Counted from the first letter of the stretch, positions 53,756 through 63,873 are shown. The stretch: DNA of 64,000 nucleotides from Pseudanabaena cinerea FACHB-1277 (GCF_014696345.1 NZ_JACJPY010000010.1:20789-84788), one strand, 5' to 3'. Notes: generated by a model not told the origin, from the letters alone. Numbers and translations: made by a program.

Positions 53756-55771
53756 TTAGAACGATCGCGGTGTGGTGCAGTAAGGACATTCCACAGTCTC
53801 AGGGGTCAGCATTGCGTCACAATTTTCACATTCCAAACCTTTACCGCGTCGGGCGCGTTCTTCGGCTTCCCGTCCTTTATCGGTATACACAACCCGTAAT
53901 ACTTCATCGAGGCTAGTTGCACCTTGGCGTACTAGGTCAAAAGCATATGCCATCAAGGTTTTCATGCCTTCCTGTACGGCAATTTCCTTAATGACTTCCG
54001 TGGTTGCGCCTTTGTTGATCGCACTTTGCAGGCGTTCGGTCATTTTCATGATTTCATAAACCCCAGCCCGCCCTTTATAGCCTGAGCCGTTGCACTTAGG
54101 ACAGACACGCTGACCTGGGAGCATGGCTTCACGGTTGACGATATTGGCTCTATAGAAGGTCTTTTCCAGATCGCTACTGGGTAAGCCAAAGCGATCGAGT
54201 TCTTCTTGGGTGGGGTTATAGGGGATGCGGCAGTTGTCGCAGATGCGGCGCAATAGACGCTGTGCCAGTACACCGATGATGGCGGTACTTGCCATGAATG
54301 GTTCTACACCCATTTCTTCGAGTCGGGCAATGCTACTGGGTGCATCGTTGGTATGCAGGGTGGTCAAGACTAAGTGTCCTGTCAGCGCCGCTTCGATCGC
54401 CGTTTTTGCGGTTTCTGCGTCACGGGTTTCACCCACCAGAATTACGTCAGGATCTTGTCTCAGGAAGGCGCGAAGAATACTAGCGAAGGTCATGCCCTTT
54501 TCGCGGAGTACCTGACATTGGGTTAGCCCAGGCAGGTTATATTCGACGGGATCTTCGGCGGTACTGATGTTAATACCTGGGTCGTTACATTCGGCGAGGG
54601 TGGAATATAGGGTGGTGGTTTTGCCTGAACCTGTGGGGCCAGTAACGAGGATCAGCCCATAGGGACGTTTAGCAAAGCTTTGCATCAACGCCAAACTTTC
54701 AGGATCGCTGATGAGTTTGTTTAGTCCTAGTTGGGTGTTGGAGTTGTCTAAGATCCGTAGGCAGATTTTCTCGCCGTTTTGGGTGGGGCAGGTATTAACG
54801 CGGAAGTCAACGCGGCGACCTTGGAAGTTGCGCTTGAGTTTGCCATCTTGGGGAACCCGTTTTTCAGCGATGTTGAGGTTGGAAATGATTTTAAAACGGG
54901 AAATGACTGCATTAATAATGCTCTTGGGCAGACGCTTATTTTCGCTGAGGAAGAAGTATTCGCGCAATACACCATCTTTGCGGAGGCGAATACAGAGATC
55001 CTTTTCCTGTGGCTCGATGTGAATGTCGGAGCAACCTTCTTTGAGCGCTCTAACGAGAATTTTGTCCACAAGGCTGATGATTGGTGCAGAGTTTTCACCG
55101 CCCACCATCAATTCATCATCTTTGTTGTCCTCCGCAATATCATCACCAAAGACATCATCCTTGACTTGCAGATCTTCTTCAGCGATCGCCCCTTCCGCCT
55201 TAGAGCTTTTATTGATCTGAAACTGGATAATATTATCAAAGGTGCGATGGAAGTCTTCGCGGGCTATTACACGCCTGATGACGGTCATATTTTTAATCAG
55301 GCGCGTGATTTCACTCTGTACCTTAAAACTATCGGGCGATACGACCGCAATGGTGATGCTATTCTCAGTCTTAGCAAGGGGCAGAATTTCACAGTCGCGG
55401 CAACTGGCGATGGGGATGATATTGGAGTCAAGCAGAGCGCTGAGGGCGGCTATATCAAATTTATCAACATCAACATCGGGATCAATTGGCTCAATGCCAT
55501 AGAGAACGCGCAGTTCAAAAAGCTGTTGGCGCTTGTAATAGCGGGTGATGTCTGGGGCAAGCTGTTGTCCGAGGATCTGCTCTAAAACATTAATGAAGGG
55601 AACGTTCTGCTCTTGGCTATCTTTGACGGCGCGATCAAATTGGTCGGAGGTGGCATGACCAGCCTGAATCAGTTTGCTCTCGAAGGGGGTGCGCCCCCCG
55701 CGTTTGGCAAGAGCCTTGGTTTTACTTTTTAAGCTTGAGGCGGTAGTTGGTGCTTGATCTGAGGTATTCAT
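53756..55771 (-). CDS. pilB: Type IV pilus extension ATPase
   Basis: PilB powers pilus polymerisation. The 671-residue GspE/PilB protein has an N-terminal MshEN-like region (LIQAGHATSDQFDRAVKDSQ), a second N domain, then the motor with VTGPTGSGKTTTLYS, STAEDPVEYNLPG, DPDVILVGETRDAETA and GHLVLTTLHTNDA. The C-terminal zinc cysteines are CDNCRIPY and CPKCNGSGYKGRAGVYEI; an extra CENCDAMLTPETVECPYC zinc ribbon ends the protein. First gene of pilB-pilT-pilC. Confidence 0.95.
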   Translation of the reverse strand: MNTSDQAPTTASSLKSKTKALAKRGGRTPFESKLIQAGHATSDQFDRAVKDSQEQNVPFINVLEQILGQQLAPDITRYYKRQQLFELRVLYGIEPIDPDVDVDKFDIAALSALLDSNIIPIASCRDCEILPLAKTENSITIAVVSPDSFKVQSEITRLIKNMTVIRRVIAREDFHRTFDNIIQFQINKSSKAEGAIAEEDLQVKDDVFGDDIAEDNKDDELMVGGENSAPIISLVDKILVRALKEGCSDIHIEPQEKDLCIRLRKDGVLREYFFLSENKRLPKSIINAVISRFKIISNLNIAEKRVPQDGKLKRNFQGRRVDFRVNTCPTQNGEKICLRILDNSNTQLGLNKLISDPESLALMQSFAKRPYGLILVTGPTGSGKTTTLYSTLAECNDPGINISTAEDPVEYNLPGLTQCQVLREKGMTFASILRAFLRQDPDVILVGETRDAETAKTAIEAALTGHLVLTTLHTNDAPSSIARLEEMGVEPFMASTAIIGVLAQRLLRRICDNCRIPYNPTQEELDRFGLPSSDLEKTFYRANIVNREAMLPGQRVCPKCNGSGYKGRAGVYEIMKMTERLQSAINKGATTEVIKEIAVQEGMKTLMAYAFDLVRQGATSLDEVLRVVYTDKGREAEERARRGKGLECENCDAMLTPETVECPYCTTPRSF

Positions 55772-55906
55772 AGCCCAAGAGTTCCTAAGATTGGATGATA
55801 TGCGTTCAATGAAGAAGCCGTAAGGCGATCATAGCTGTTTGGATCGCGTTATTGGGCAAAAATAGCACAAGTGCTTCAGAGTTTTAACAAAAATTATTTA
55901 AGAAAA

Positions 55907-58000
55907 TTATTTAAGAAGTTGCCAAGGGATCTTTGTGTTTTGGGCGATCGCTTGAGCGATCGCGATCGCACCTTGCTTATTTAGGTGACTAGGATCGGAA
56001 AATAAAGCTGACTGGGTGGCAAGGTCGGCGGATAAATTCAGGTATACAAATCCTTCTCGTTTTGCCAGCTCCGCCATGCGATCGTTAAAGGTAGCTTCGT
56101 AGGTTTGGCGAATAGTATCGAGATAGGTTTCATGGAGCGGCATATTCACAACTACGAGTTGAATATTGTTGCGCCGACAAAATTCGACCACATTGTTAAA
56201 GGCTTCAAACTGGGAGCCATTGGTCTCGAAGTAGCGATAGTCAAGGTCATAGTCCCCTGGAACTTGGGGATATTTCTGGAAATAGGTATTGGGGTCAAAG
56301 GTGACATCAAAGGTGACAAAGCCTTTGGGGTCAAGAATATTAGCGGTCTTAGGGGCATTTGCGGCAATCAGTGACTCGCTGTTGCTGAGGGCTTGGGTAT
56401 TGCGATCAAAGTTTTTAATTACGGAATTGCGGACTTCTTGGCGTTGGTTACTAGTGCTAAAAACTTGGGCGATCGCCTGTGTAACGGGGTTAGCAGGTGG
56501 CACAGGTGTAGCTGAATTTTGGGCTATGGGCAGATTACCTTGTTCTTTTAGTTTCGCTTGAAGTTGTTTGTAACCAATAGAAGCCGTAATTTCATCATAG
56601 GTAATGTCATTGCGCTTGCTGTTAAAGGCACGGAGTCCATCAGCCCAAATGATCATCCTTGGCAATTGGGGGCGTTCGAGGATTTGCGTAATTTGAATAT
56701 TCACCACCTGCGCGGTCGCGCCATCAATGCCAAAATTAAAGGCGCTGATATTTTTGTACCCTTGTTTGGCGAGGGACTGTTCGAGGGTGGTGGGTTCAAT
56801 GCCACGCAAGGCTCTAGAACTGCCCACGATCATCACATCGGGCGATCGCTGCTTTTGGGTAATATGCCAATCAATCAGCAGCAGCTTTTCATTGAGGGCA
56901 GCAATATTAAAGTTGGGTGAGGGTTTGTCCTCAATTTTGGTGACATTTTTAGCAATGGTCTGTTTACCTTTCGATGCTCCTGAAATCACAGAATTTAATT
57001 CAAGGGCGCTCACTTTTTCTGAACTTGCACCTGAATTTCTGCCTGAAGAGGATTGAGTAGCTAAATTCGCTTGGGTTTGATAGCTTAGGGTGCGATCAAT
57101 TGCAAAGGTTGTGGCGATGCCGATCGCTAAGCTGATTAGCCCCATAGGTATAGAAATCTTCTCACCAATAGTATGGGGCGAGGAATTAGGGGCTTGTTTT
57201 TTGCCAAGCCATTCTAGTTGGAAAATCGGCTGCATGATCTGGACTAGTGGCAGCAGTCGTTCTAGGCTACGGGAATTTCTATTTTCCAGATCTGCTAGAT
57301 CGGCAGTAGCGCGATCGCCATTTGCCAAAGGCTCAACATCTAAATATAGATTAGGATCAGCATTGATACTGTGATCCTCACTCCTAGAGGGGGAATTGAT
57401 CGCTAATAGATCAATTTCAAAAGACCAATTAGGCTGTTTTTTGTCAATGTTGCGATTGGAAACAGTGACTGCTTGAAAATATTCGGCTGCCTTTAAATTG
57501 CGAAGTGTATCTAGGATCGGTAGCGCTATTTCCGCCTGCAAGATGGCAGTACGAGTTTCGCATAATAGATTCAGGCAATGATCTTGCAATAACAGTTTGA
57601 GCCTTACCTGTGGCAACTTGGCACGAAGATCGGCAATTACGGCGGCGGCAATGGTCGCGGCTTCGGCAATTGGTAAATCTACCCCCAACGCCCAAAAATG
57701 CCCATGCAGCTTGAGGCGGCGAATCCCTTCGGCAAACAAAACTGAGCTTTGCAAATCCTGCGTGCTTAGGGCGATCGCCTCTAAAATCTTGGTAGCCCCA
57801 TCGGCTTGGCGATCGCGGCTATAGAGATATAGGCAGTCGTCTTTTTGTTTGGTATTTGCCAAATTCAGTCCTAATATTTCCTCTGGCAGGGCGGGAGGCA
57901 ATGTGGGCAAAGGCAAGTCTGGCTGTGTGTCCTGAGGATCGCACTCATTTACCTTAGATCCTGTAGTTGGGGAATTGATCTCTAAGGACAAGGTTTCCAT
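55907..58000 (-). CDS. DUF1574-like SGNH-fold membrane protein
   Basis: A 697-residue protein of two parts. The N-terminal 260 residues are soluble, with an Asp/Leu-rich fold of unknown role. One membrane span is near residues 285-305 (MGLISLAIGIATTFAI). The C-terminal part resembles DUF1574/SGNH proteins: MIVGSSRALRGIEP (block I with the Ser), FNFGIDGAT, and SDPSHLNKQGAIAIAQAIA with the catalytic Asp-His pair. A role in modifying an exported polysaccharide, such as acyl transfer, is known for some SGNH relatives and is only inferred here. Confidence 0.65.
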   Translation of the reverse strand: METLSLEINSPTTGSKVNECDPQDTQPDLPLPTLPPALPEEILGLNLANTKQKDDCLYLYSRDRQADGATKILEAIALSTQDLQSSVLFAEGIRRLKLHGHFWALGVDLPIAEAATIAAAVIADLRAKLPQVRLKLLLQDHCLNLLCETRTAILQAEIALPILDTLRNLKAAEYFQAVTVSNRNIDKKQPNWSFEIDLLAINSPSRSEDHSINADPNLYLDVEPLANGDRATADLADLENRNSRSLERLLPLVQIMQPIFQLEWLGKKQAPNSSPHTIGEKISIPMGLISLAIGIATTFAIDRTLSYQTQANLATQSSSGRNSGASSEKVSALELNSVISGASKGKQTIAKNVTKIEDKPSPNFNIAALNEKLLLIDWHITQKQRSPDVMIVGSSRALRGIEPTTLEQSLAKQGYKNISAFNFGIDGATAQVVNIQITQILERPQLPRMIIWADGLRAFNSKRNDITYDEITASIGYKQLQAKLKEQGNLPIAQNSATPVPPANPVTQAIAQVFSTSNQRQEVRNSVIKNFDRNTQALSNSESLIAANAPKTANILDPKGFVTFDVTFDPNTYFQKYPQVPGDYDLDYRYFETNGSQFEAFNNVVEFCRRNNIQLVVVNMPLHETYLDTIRQTYEATFNDRMAELAKREGFVYLNLSADLATQSALFSDPSHLNKQGAIAIAQAIAQNTKIPWQLLK

Positions 58001-58200
58001 TAGTTACTAAGCAATAGGGACTTCAAAATTTTGCTAATCAGGTTAACACGCGCAATCGTAATTCTCATTTTAAATCATACAAAATTGTAAAATGGCTACT
58101 CCCTAGCGCATTTAAAAATTTTCTTGCGAGCGCAAAGCACTGTAAGATGAATCAAAAGAATCTGTGATGAACTTTGCGATGACATAAATGAGGGTCGGTA

Positions 58201-58530
58201 ATGTCTAAACAAGATGATCAAAAGTCCCGTAATCGAGATATCAAGCACCAAATCGAAAAAACATTACATCAGGTCGCTGACGTTGCCCAAAAGCAATACC
58301 AAAAAGGTGTTTATAAGGCACATAAAACCGTTGACAAACAAGTTGACAGGTTGCGCGATCGCGTTGAAGAATTTGATAGCTGGGCAGTAGAAACCGTTAA
58401 CGAAACCCTCGAAAATGTGGAAAAGAAATTAGAAACCCAAGTTGCTCAGCCAGTTACCCAAAAAGTGAATAGGGCGGTCTCGCGCCTACAAAGGGCAGCG
58501 CGATCGGCTTGGCAAAATCTCACTGACTAA
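58201..58530 (+). CDS. Small coiled-coil hypothetical protein
   Basis: A 109-residue, highly charged and helical protein (KTLHQVADVAQKQYQKGVYK, VDKQVDRLRDRVEEFDSWAV, ETLENVEKKLETQVAQPV). It has no signal peptide or membrane span. The heptad pattern suggests an amphipathic, apolipoprotein-like helix that could lie on a membrane or oligomerise. Start ATG 58201 follows AGGGTCGGTA. Its stop overlaps the cobQ stop region by 4 bp. Confidence 0.6.
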   Translation: MSKQDDQKSRNRDIKHQIEKTLHQVADVAQKQYQKGVYKAHKTVDKQVDRLRDRVEEFDSWAVETVNETLENVEKKLETQVAQPVTQKVNRAVSRLQRAARSAWQNLTD

Positions 58531-60008
58531 GCTAAATAGCGGCAAACTGCACTGAGATCGAGATGGGTCTCAATGAGATCCGCCATGCTGTTATAGAGTT
58601 GTTGTTGATGGGCTTGCCAGAGGATTTTGGCGGGTTGATAGTTGGCGATCTTGGCTAACTGCACAAGGCTTTGACGAACCTGCGGCGACTCAAATATGCC
58701 ATGCAAATAGGTTCCCCAGACCCGATCGCTTTGCCAACCTTCATCCCGCCTTGTGCCTGCATCATCAACTTGCAAAAATGGCTGCATTGGGGGAGATTGA
58801 TCAAGATTGTTAATCGGTTCCGTAATACCCATATGGATCTCGTAGGCATTCCATCGATCAGTATGTTGTTCGGTTTGATAAATCGCTGTCACCTGCCGCA
58901 CCTGCTTTACTTCCATAAATTCCGTTCGCATTGGCAACAGCCCTAACCCCCGTATTTCACCTGCATTACCTGCGACACCTTGGCGATCGCGCAAAACCTG
59001 CCCTAACATTTGATAGCCACCACAGATGCCGACAATGGGAACGCCCTGCTGATGTGCTTCTAGAATTGCCGAGGCTAAGCCCGTTGACCAGAGCCATTGC
59101 AGATCGCTCAAAGTGTTTTTGCTCCCTGGCAAAATAATCACCTGAGCATCGATGAGATCCCGCACCTGATCGATCCAGCAGGTCGCTATGCCTAGATCCA
59201 ATTGCCAAGGCTGACTATCTTGAGAATTGGATAAATGGGGAAACCTGATCCAAGCAATTTTCGCGCCACTACCCTTCGACTCCGCCTCAATACATAAACT
59301 ATCTTCGCTTTCGGGCTGCAAATCATTTTCATAGGGCAGCACACCCAAATAGGGAAGATTGGGCATATGTTTATGGAAATGGAATTCGGCATCATTAAAT
59401 AAACGCAAATCGCCACGAAATTTATTCACCACAAAGCCTAGTCCCAGATTTTGGGCGATCGCTGGCATCAGGTGATATGTACCAATGATTTGTGCGAATA
59501 CGCCGCCCTTTTCAATGTCGCCCACCAATAGCCAACGCCCCTGCAAATGCACAATGGGGCGCAAATTGACGAGATCGCGCTGCATCAGATTTAGCTCAAC
59601 AGGGCTGCCTGCCCCCTCTAGCAGCAATAGGTCACAGCGATCGCGCCAAAATTCGAGGGTTTCCGCGACAGTTAGCCAGAGGCTCTCAATATGTTGGTAA
59701 TAGTCAACGGCGGCAATATGTTCTCCTGCTCTGCCGAGTAATACTAATTGGGAAGTTCCTTTACCCGATGGTTTAAGTAGGATCGGGTTCATTTCGGCGA
59801 TCGGGCGCATTCCACAAGCGATCGCCTGTACCGCCTGCGCTCTGCCAATTTCGCCGCCCTCTAGGGTGACATAGGAGTTATTAGACATATTTTGAGCTTT
59901 AAACGGTGCAACCCTAACCCCCTGTCGCCGCAACCATGCCCCCAAAGCCGTCACCATCCAACTTTTGCCAGCATTAGATGAGGTTCCCAATACAGAAATA
60001 GCTTTCAT
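58527..60008 (-). CDS. cobQ: Cobyric acid synthase
   Basis: Amidates four side chains of adenosylcobyrinic a,c-diamide using glutamine and ATP in cobalamin synthesis. The 493-residue protein has the N-terminal MKAISVLGTSSNAGKSWM P-loop, FKAQNMSNNSYVTLEGGEIGRAQ, and the C-terminal class I amidotransferase domain with Cys in GICGGYQMLG and His in WGTYLHGIFES. Full length. No cobalamin riboswitch was seen in the 117 bp upstream, and no other cob genes are adjacent. Confidence 0.96.
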   Translation of the reverse strand: MKAISVLGTSSNAGKSWMVTALGAWLRRQGVRVAPFKAQNMSNNSYVTLEGGEIGRAQAVQAIACGMRPIAEMNPILLKPSGKGTSQLVLLGRAGEHIAAVDYYQHIESLWLTVAETLEFWRDRCDLLLLEGAGSPVELNLMQRDLVNLRPIVHLQGRWLLVGDIEKGGVFAQIIGTYHLMPAIAQNLGLGFVVNKFRGDLRLFNDAEFHFHKHMPNLPYLGVLPYENDLQPESEDSLCIEAESKGSGAKIAWIRFPHLSNSQDSQPWQLDLGIATCWIDQVRDLIDAQVIILPGSKNTLSDLQWLWSTGLASAILEAHQQGVPIVGICGGYQMLGQVLRDRQGVAGNAGEIRGLGLLPMRTEFMEVKQVRQVTAIYQTEQHTDRWNAYEIHMGITEPINNLDQSPPMQPFLQVDDAGTRRDEGWQSDRVWGTYLHGIFESPQVRQSLVQLAKIANYQPAKILWQAHQQQLYNSMADLIETHLDLSAVCRYLA

Positions 60009-60125
60009 GTTTTATCCATTGCCCTATAAAATTGTCCCTGCAACAGGTTTGCTAGATTTTACAGTGATTACCAATCAAACTAGCTATAGGAAAGTTTTTG
60101 GCAGGATGCTATCAATTTAAGGCTT

Positions 60126-61292
60126 CTACGCTAATTTTTTCTCTAGGTTTTGACTGAATTGGGAGAGGGAGAAACAAAATAGCCAATAGATTGCGGCGAC
60201 AAATAAATAGACTTCACTGTAACGACCGATAAATTCGGGCTGGGATAGGACAGTGCGGGCAACGCCCATCAGGTCAACTAAACCCACGATCGCTACTAGA
60301 GATGTGTCCTTAAATAGCCCAATAAACTGCCCGACGATCGCAGGAATGGAAGCTTTGAGCGCTTGGGGCAGAATGATTAAGGCGATCGCTTGGGGAACAT
60401 TTAACCCCAAAGCTCTGGCAGCTTCGGCTTGCCCCTTGGGAATTGACTGTAAACCACCCCGCACATTTTCGGCGAGATAGGCGGCGCTAAACAATATAAA
60501 AGCCGCGATCGCCCTTAACACGCGATCTATTTCCAATCCTGCGGGTAAAAATAAAGGCAGCATCACCTGCGCCATAAATAAAATGCCAATTAAGGGCAGA
60601 CCGCGCACGATCTCTATATAAAGAATGCAAAATATTTTGACTACGGGTAAATCGCTTTGTCGCCCCAATGCCAACAATATGCCCAAGGGGAAAGAAAAGA
60701 CAATTCCTGAAATCGCCACTAGGAGCGTTAAAACCAGACCGTTCCAAACATTTACATCCACAGGCGTTAGTCCTGCATTGCCGCTCAATAGCCAGAGGGA
60801 AATAGGCAAAGATAAAACCCAAGCGATCGCCAAAATCAAAGAGCTTGTGGTAAATATTTTAATTTTCTGCCCGATCGCAAACCCAAGGGCGATCGCTCCT
60901 GCCGTACCAAAAACCAGAAATTTCGAGATGCCATCAACGGGCAGTAAAATCGCTAGGGCAGTTGCTAAAGCACCAATGGCGATCGCCACAAAACGGCTAA
61001 ATCTGCCCCAGATTCCCCATGAAATTCCTGATAATGTGCCAGCGATCGCTAAAATAATCCACAAGCGCCAAAACTCTGCTTCAGGATATAGCCCCACCAA
61101 AAACAGTCGCAAATTACTACTGACCACTGACCACTGGGCGATCGTGGTTGTCCAATTCCAGATTCCGACTACCATCTGAGACAGCAACCAAACCGAGATC
61201 AGGGTCAAAATACTATTAAACCAACTGTCAAATAGATTTTTCTTTGCCCATTGGCTGGAGGTCGTGACTAACGGGGCTAAATTATGTGGCAT
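60126..61292 (-). CDS. Polar amino acid ABC transporter permease (AapM/BztC/NatH type)
   Basis: A 388-residue permease with about eight membrane spans. The N-terminal half has spans around 25-50, 75-95, 100-120 and 125-165. The C-terminal half is a His/Glu/Gln/Arg-Opine 3-TM domain (NGLVLTLLVAISGIVFSFPLG, EIVRGLPLIGILF, the EAA loop EAARALGLNVPQAIALIILP). Length and layout match the larger permease of general amino acid uptake systems such as NatH of Anabaena N-II. Partner permease, binding protein and ATPase are not in the window. Confidence 0.88.
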   Translation of the reverse strand: MPHNLAPLVTTSSQWAKKNLFDSWFNSILTLISVWLLSQMVVGIWNWTTTIAQWSVVSSNLRLFLVGLYPEAEFWRLWIILAIAGTLSGISWGIWGRFSRFVAIAIGALATALAILLPVDGISKFLVFGTAGAIALGFAIGQKIKIFTTSSLILAIAWVLSLPISLWLLSGNAGLTPVDVNVWNGLVLTLLVAISGIVFSFPLGILLALGRQSDLPVVKIFCILYIEIVRGLPLIGILFMAQVMLPLFLPAGLEIDRVLRAIAAFILFSAAYLAENVRGGLQSIPKGQAEAARALGLNVPQAIALIILPQALKASIPAIVGQFIGLFKDTSLVAIVGLVDLMGVARTVLSQPEFIGRYSEVYLFVAAIYWLFCFSLSQFSQNLEKKLA

Positions 61293-61340
61293 TCAGAAAA
61301 GCTACCAAAAACTGATTAAGTGTTGCCAAGATTATGCCAA

Positions 61341-61373
61341 AAAAGAAAGCGTTACTTGGCAACGCTTTCTTTT
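61341..61373 (-). terminator. Rho-independent terminator of the 48-residue gene
   Basis: Perfect 13-bp arms AAAAGAAAGCGTT and AACGCTTTCTTTT around a 7-nt loop, flanked by T runs on both strands. It follows the small gene at 61402-61548 on the minus strand and lies upstream of the permease gene. Confidence 0.85.
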
Positions 61374-61401
61374 TTAGTCTTTAATAATTAATGTAACTTG
61401 A

Positions 61402-61548
61402 TTAGCGATTACTTTCAGCAGCAGGATCGCCTTTGTAAGGTTGCTCGCCAGTGGCAGGAAAATCATCGTTGCTAGGGGTGAAAATTCTGGCGATCGCATC
61501 GCTTAGATATTCCACCATGTTCCTAAGTTGTTGCATTAGACCGTTCAT
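61402..61548 (-). CDS. Small conserved cyanobacterial protein, 48 residues
   Basis: A short gene starting MNGLMQQLRNMVEYLSDAIA and ending GDPAAESNR. The N-terminal half is an amphipathic helix; the C-terminal half is polar with FTPSNDDFPATGEQPYKGDP. GAGGGTG precedes the ATG by about 8 nt and a strong terminator follows 29 bp after the stop, so this is a compact one-gene unit. I recall similar short proteins in other cyanobacteria but know no function. Confidence 0.7.
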   Translation of the reverse strand: MNGLMQQLRNMVEYLSDAIARIFTPSNDDFPATGEQPYKGDPAAESNR

Positions 61549-61755
61549 AACTATCACCCTCAAAACTATAATTTTAGAGATTTAGAGAACTGAGTCAAGA
61601 GCTAGCTTTTTATTTCTAACTTTTATTCCTAACTATGTATATCCTAATACTTAAATTGTCAGCAACTCCTGATTTTAAGATCTTGTAACAATTGGTTGAT
61701 GCTCAACTATCGCGATCGCATAGGAACAAACCATAGACATATCTGATTTCTCCGC

Positions 61756-62189
61756 TCACTCAATACCAAGCGATCGCATTTTTGCCTTTAATTCCTGTAA
61801 CTCCGCCTTAGCCTGCTCAGCAGTTTGGCGCTCCTGCTCAGCAATTTGCCGCGCTTGATTAGCTGCTAACATCTCATTTTTAGCCGCTTCTTGGGGTGTT
61901 GGCAACAAAGCCCCCTCCAACGAAAAATACCGCAATTGGCGATCGTGAATTCCTAAGAAAAACCCTAAAGTCTCGCTCCATAGCCAGCCCCGATCATTGG
62001 CAACAATAGGGCGATACTTATTAAAATCCAACCTAAACCCAGCAAACTCTAATGTGTCTGGTGAGAAATAAAAGTATTCGGGAAAGTATTCGGGTGTGTG
62101 AAACCTTTCTGCATATAAATCTCGCTTTAAGGTGCGATCGGTATTCGCAGTGGAATCCGATCTAGTTCACGCGCCATAATTGCTGTCAT
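61756..62189 (-). pseudogene. Decayed Uma2/DUF820-family gene
   Basis: The frame 61756-62166 reads TLKRDLYAERFHTPEYF..., FAGFRLDFNKYRPIV, GWLWSETLGFFLGIHDRQLR and a Gln/Glu-rich coiled tail ending RSLGIE. This is the C-terminal half of the Uma2 (PD-(D/E)XK-like) family with its usual coiled extension. The catalytic half is missing. The frame has no start and ends upstream in TGA at 62167. An ATG at 62189 with perfect AGGAG begins MTAIMARELDRI, like some Uma2 N-termini, but in another frame. A 12-bp tandem duplication (AAAGTATTCGGG, 62071-62094) is also present. An internal deletion explains this. Confidence 0.75.
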
Positions 62190-62295
62190 AGATTTATTCT
62201 CCTGATGCAGTCACAACTAATTATAGATGATCCCACTTTAGTAATTGATGCACTATTAGCAGCAGTAGTTTCTTATATAGCAGACTTTAATTTGT

Positions 62296-63873
62296 TTAAT
62301 TCTCTTGTTTTTTTAATCTGGAAAACACCTGCAAATTATAACCTTTTACCTTTGCGATGTTCAGAAAATCGGATGAAAATTCATTGATACTATCTTTCAG
62401 TTCCCATTGACCACCGATTAGCTTTGAAATGTTGTTAAAAGAGGTAAGAGAGTTGGGAGAAACAATTAAGACAGATATACTTTCCTTCTCGGCTAATGAA
62501 ATAACTCTCAAATATGGCGGCAGAAAGATTTTTTTTGCATGAATCTTAGCTGGATAATAAGCTTGTTCATCACAAAAAACTACATCATCTTTTGTGACAT
62601 TTTTAATAACAAATTTTTCAGCCTTGCTATAGTCGCCACGTTCCCATTTAAAAAATATCCTTGTAAACATACCAGAGGACGCAAAAATCAATAAAATCAA
62701 ATTGAATATAATGATAGTCTTCGTGATTTTATCTGTTAATATATTATGGTAATTATAATGTTTGTTCAGAAACTTATCTAAGGTCATCAACAGAGAAATA
62801 GTAGTTGGTATAAAAATCATCCATGAATAATAGGCAGGGATTTTTCCAACAATTGATAATGTCAATGAAACTACAATAATATTTACTACGCCAAAAAACG
62901 CACTAGACTTAAACCTAAACTGTTTTTGTGAAATCTGCCATCCAATTATTGTAAGTAAACAAATCAACACACAAACGGTGCTATAGTCTCTTACTAAAAA
63001 GATTATTGGTTTAATTAAAAGCCCAGTGATTGAAAACCTATCTTGTATGCTAGGATCGCCCACCAAGTCATACACAAAATTAGAATTATCAACTAAATTG
63101 TTAATCAGCTTACTGTGGGGAGCTATCGACAGGAGAAAATATTTTAATACCCCTCTATCAATATATACTAATGTAAGCATTAAAAGTCCAAATAGAGAAC
63201 TAAATTGAACTATTAAAAATTCTTTTAGTAAAGCTCTTTTTAAAAAGCAGACTAAAACGATTCCTAAGACAAAAGAATAAACTAGTAACTGTAATCCTGC
63301 AAATGGGAAAAGTACAGAAAGGATAGAAATTGAAATATATCGTAAGAATTTATTTCTAATGGAATAGCAAAGAAAAACCAAGGAACAAAGTAATATACAA
63401 ATTACATCTGACCTTCCTGATCGATAACTATATGTGATGCCATAATCAGTCAAAATCAAAAATACTAGTGCTAATCTGGAGATTTGTTTTTTTATTAAAT
63501 CTAACCTAATAGTAGTCAGCCAGATGAATACGACTACACCAACCATATAGATGTAATTGATCGATCTCACACTAGTTGGATTAAAACCGAAAATACGAAT
63601 CCAATAGTATAGAAATATCTGATGTAAGGGTACATTTCCCGCCCAAAATTGATCGCCATTTTGGGCATACCAACCTGTAGATGTAAATCCATTACCGAAG
63701 TAAAGATTAGCGGATGGATCGGTATATAATACCTCATCTGTCTCAATTATCGGGCTTTTTGATGCTGTTAACAAGTTAAATGCTAACCAAATCGCTACAA
63801 TACACAGTAAAACAACTAACTCATTAATTTGAATTCCTGTCTTTACTGTTGATTTATTTTGATTATCTACCAT
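62296..63873 (-). CDS. ArnT-like (GT39/GT83-type) membrane glycosyltransferase
   Basis: A 525-residue polytopic protein with about ten to twelve hydrophobic segments. The first periplasmic loop has IIETDEVLYTDPSANLYFGN, with the Asp-Glu pair typical of the catalytic site in GT-C enzymes of the dolichyl-phosphate-mannose or ArnT type. The C-terminal 110 residues are a small soluble domain. It likely moves a sugar from a lipid carrier to a glycan or protein on the outer face of the inner membrane; substrates are unknown. The gene is more AT-rich than its neighbours and has no HIP1 site, suggesting transfer. Confidence 0.7.
   Translation of the reverse strand: MVDNQNKSTVKTGIQINELVVLLCIVAIWLAFNLLTASKSPIIETDEVLYTDPSANLYFGNGFTSTGWYAQNGDQFWAGNVPLHQIFLYYWIRIFGFNPTSVRSINYIYMVGVVVFIWLTTIRLDLIKKQISRLALVFLILTDYGITYSYRSGRSDVICILLCSLVFLCYSIRNKFLRYISISILSVLFPFAGLQLLVYSFVLGIVLVCFLKRALLKEFLIVQFSSLFGLLMLTLVYIDRGVLKYFLLSIAPHSKLINNLVDNSNFVYDLVGDPSIQDRFSITGLLIKPIIFLVRDYSTVCVLICLLTIIGWQISQKQFRFKSSAFFGVVNIIVVSLTLSIVGKIPAYYSWMIFIPTTISLLMTLDKFLNKHYNYHNILTDKITKTIIIFNLILLIFASSGMFTRIFFKWERGDYSKAEKFVIKNVTKDDVVFCDEQAYYPAKIHAKKIFLPPYLRVISLAEKESISVLIVSPNSLTSFNNISKLIGGQWELKDSINEFSSDFLNIAKVKGYNLQVFSRLKKQEN

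Noticed and set aside
54779..55585. Long open frame antisense to pilB (268 codons)
   Set aside because: It mirrors the codon pattern of pilB on the opposite strand and has no known domain.
60009..60125. Cobalamin riboswitch upstream of cobQ
   Set aside because: The spacer is 117 bp and no conserved B12-box-like sequence was seen.
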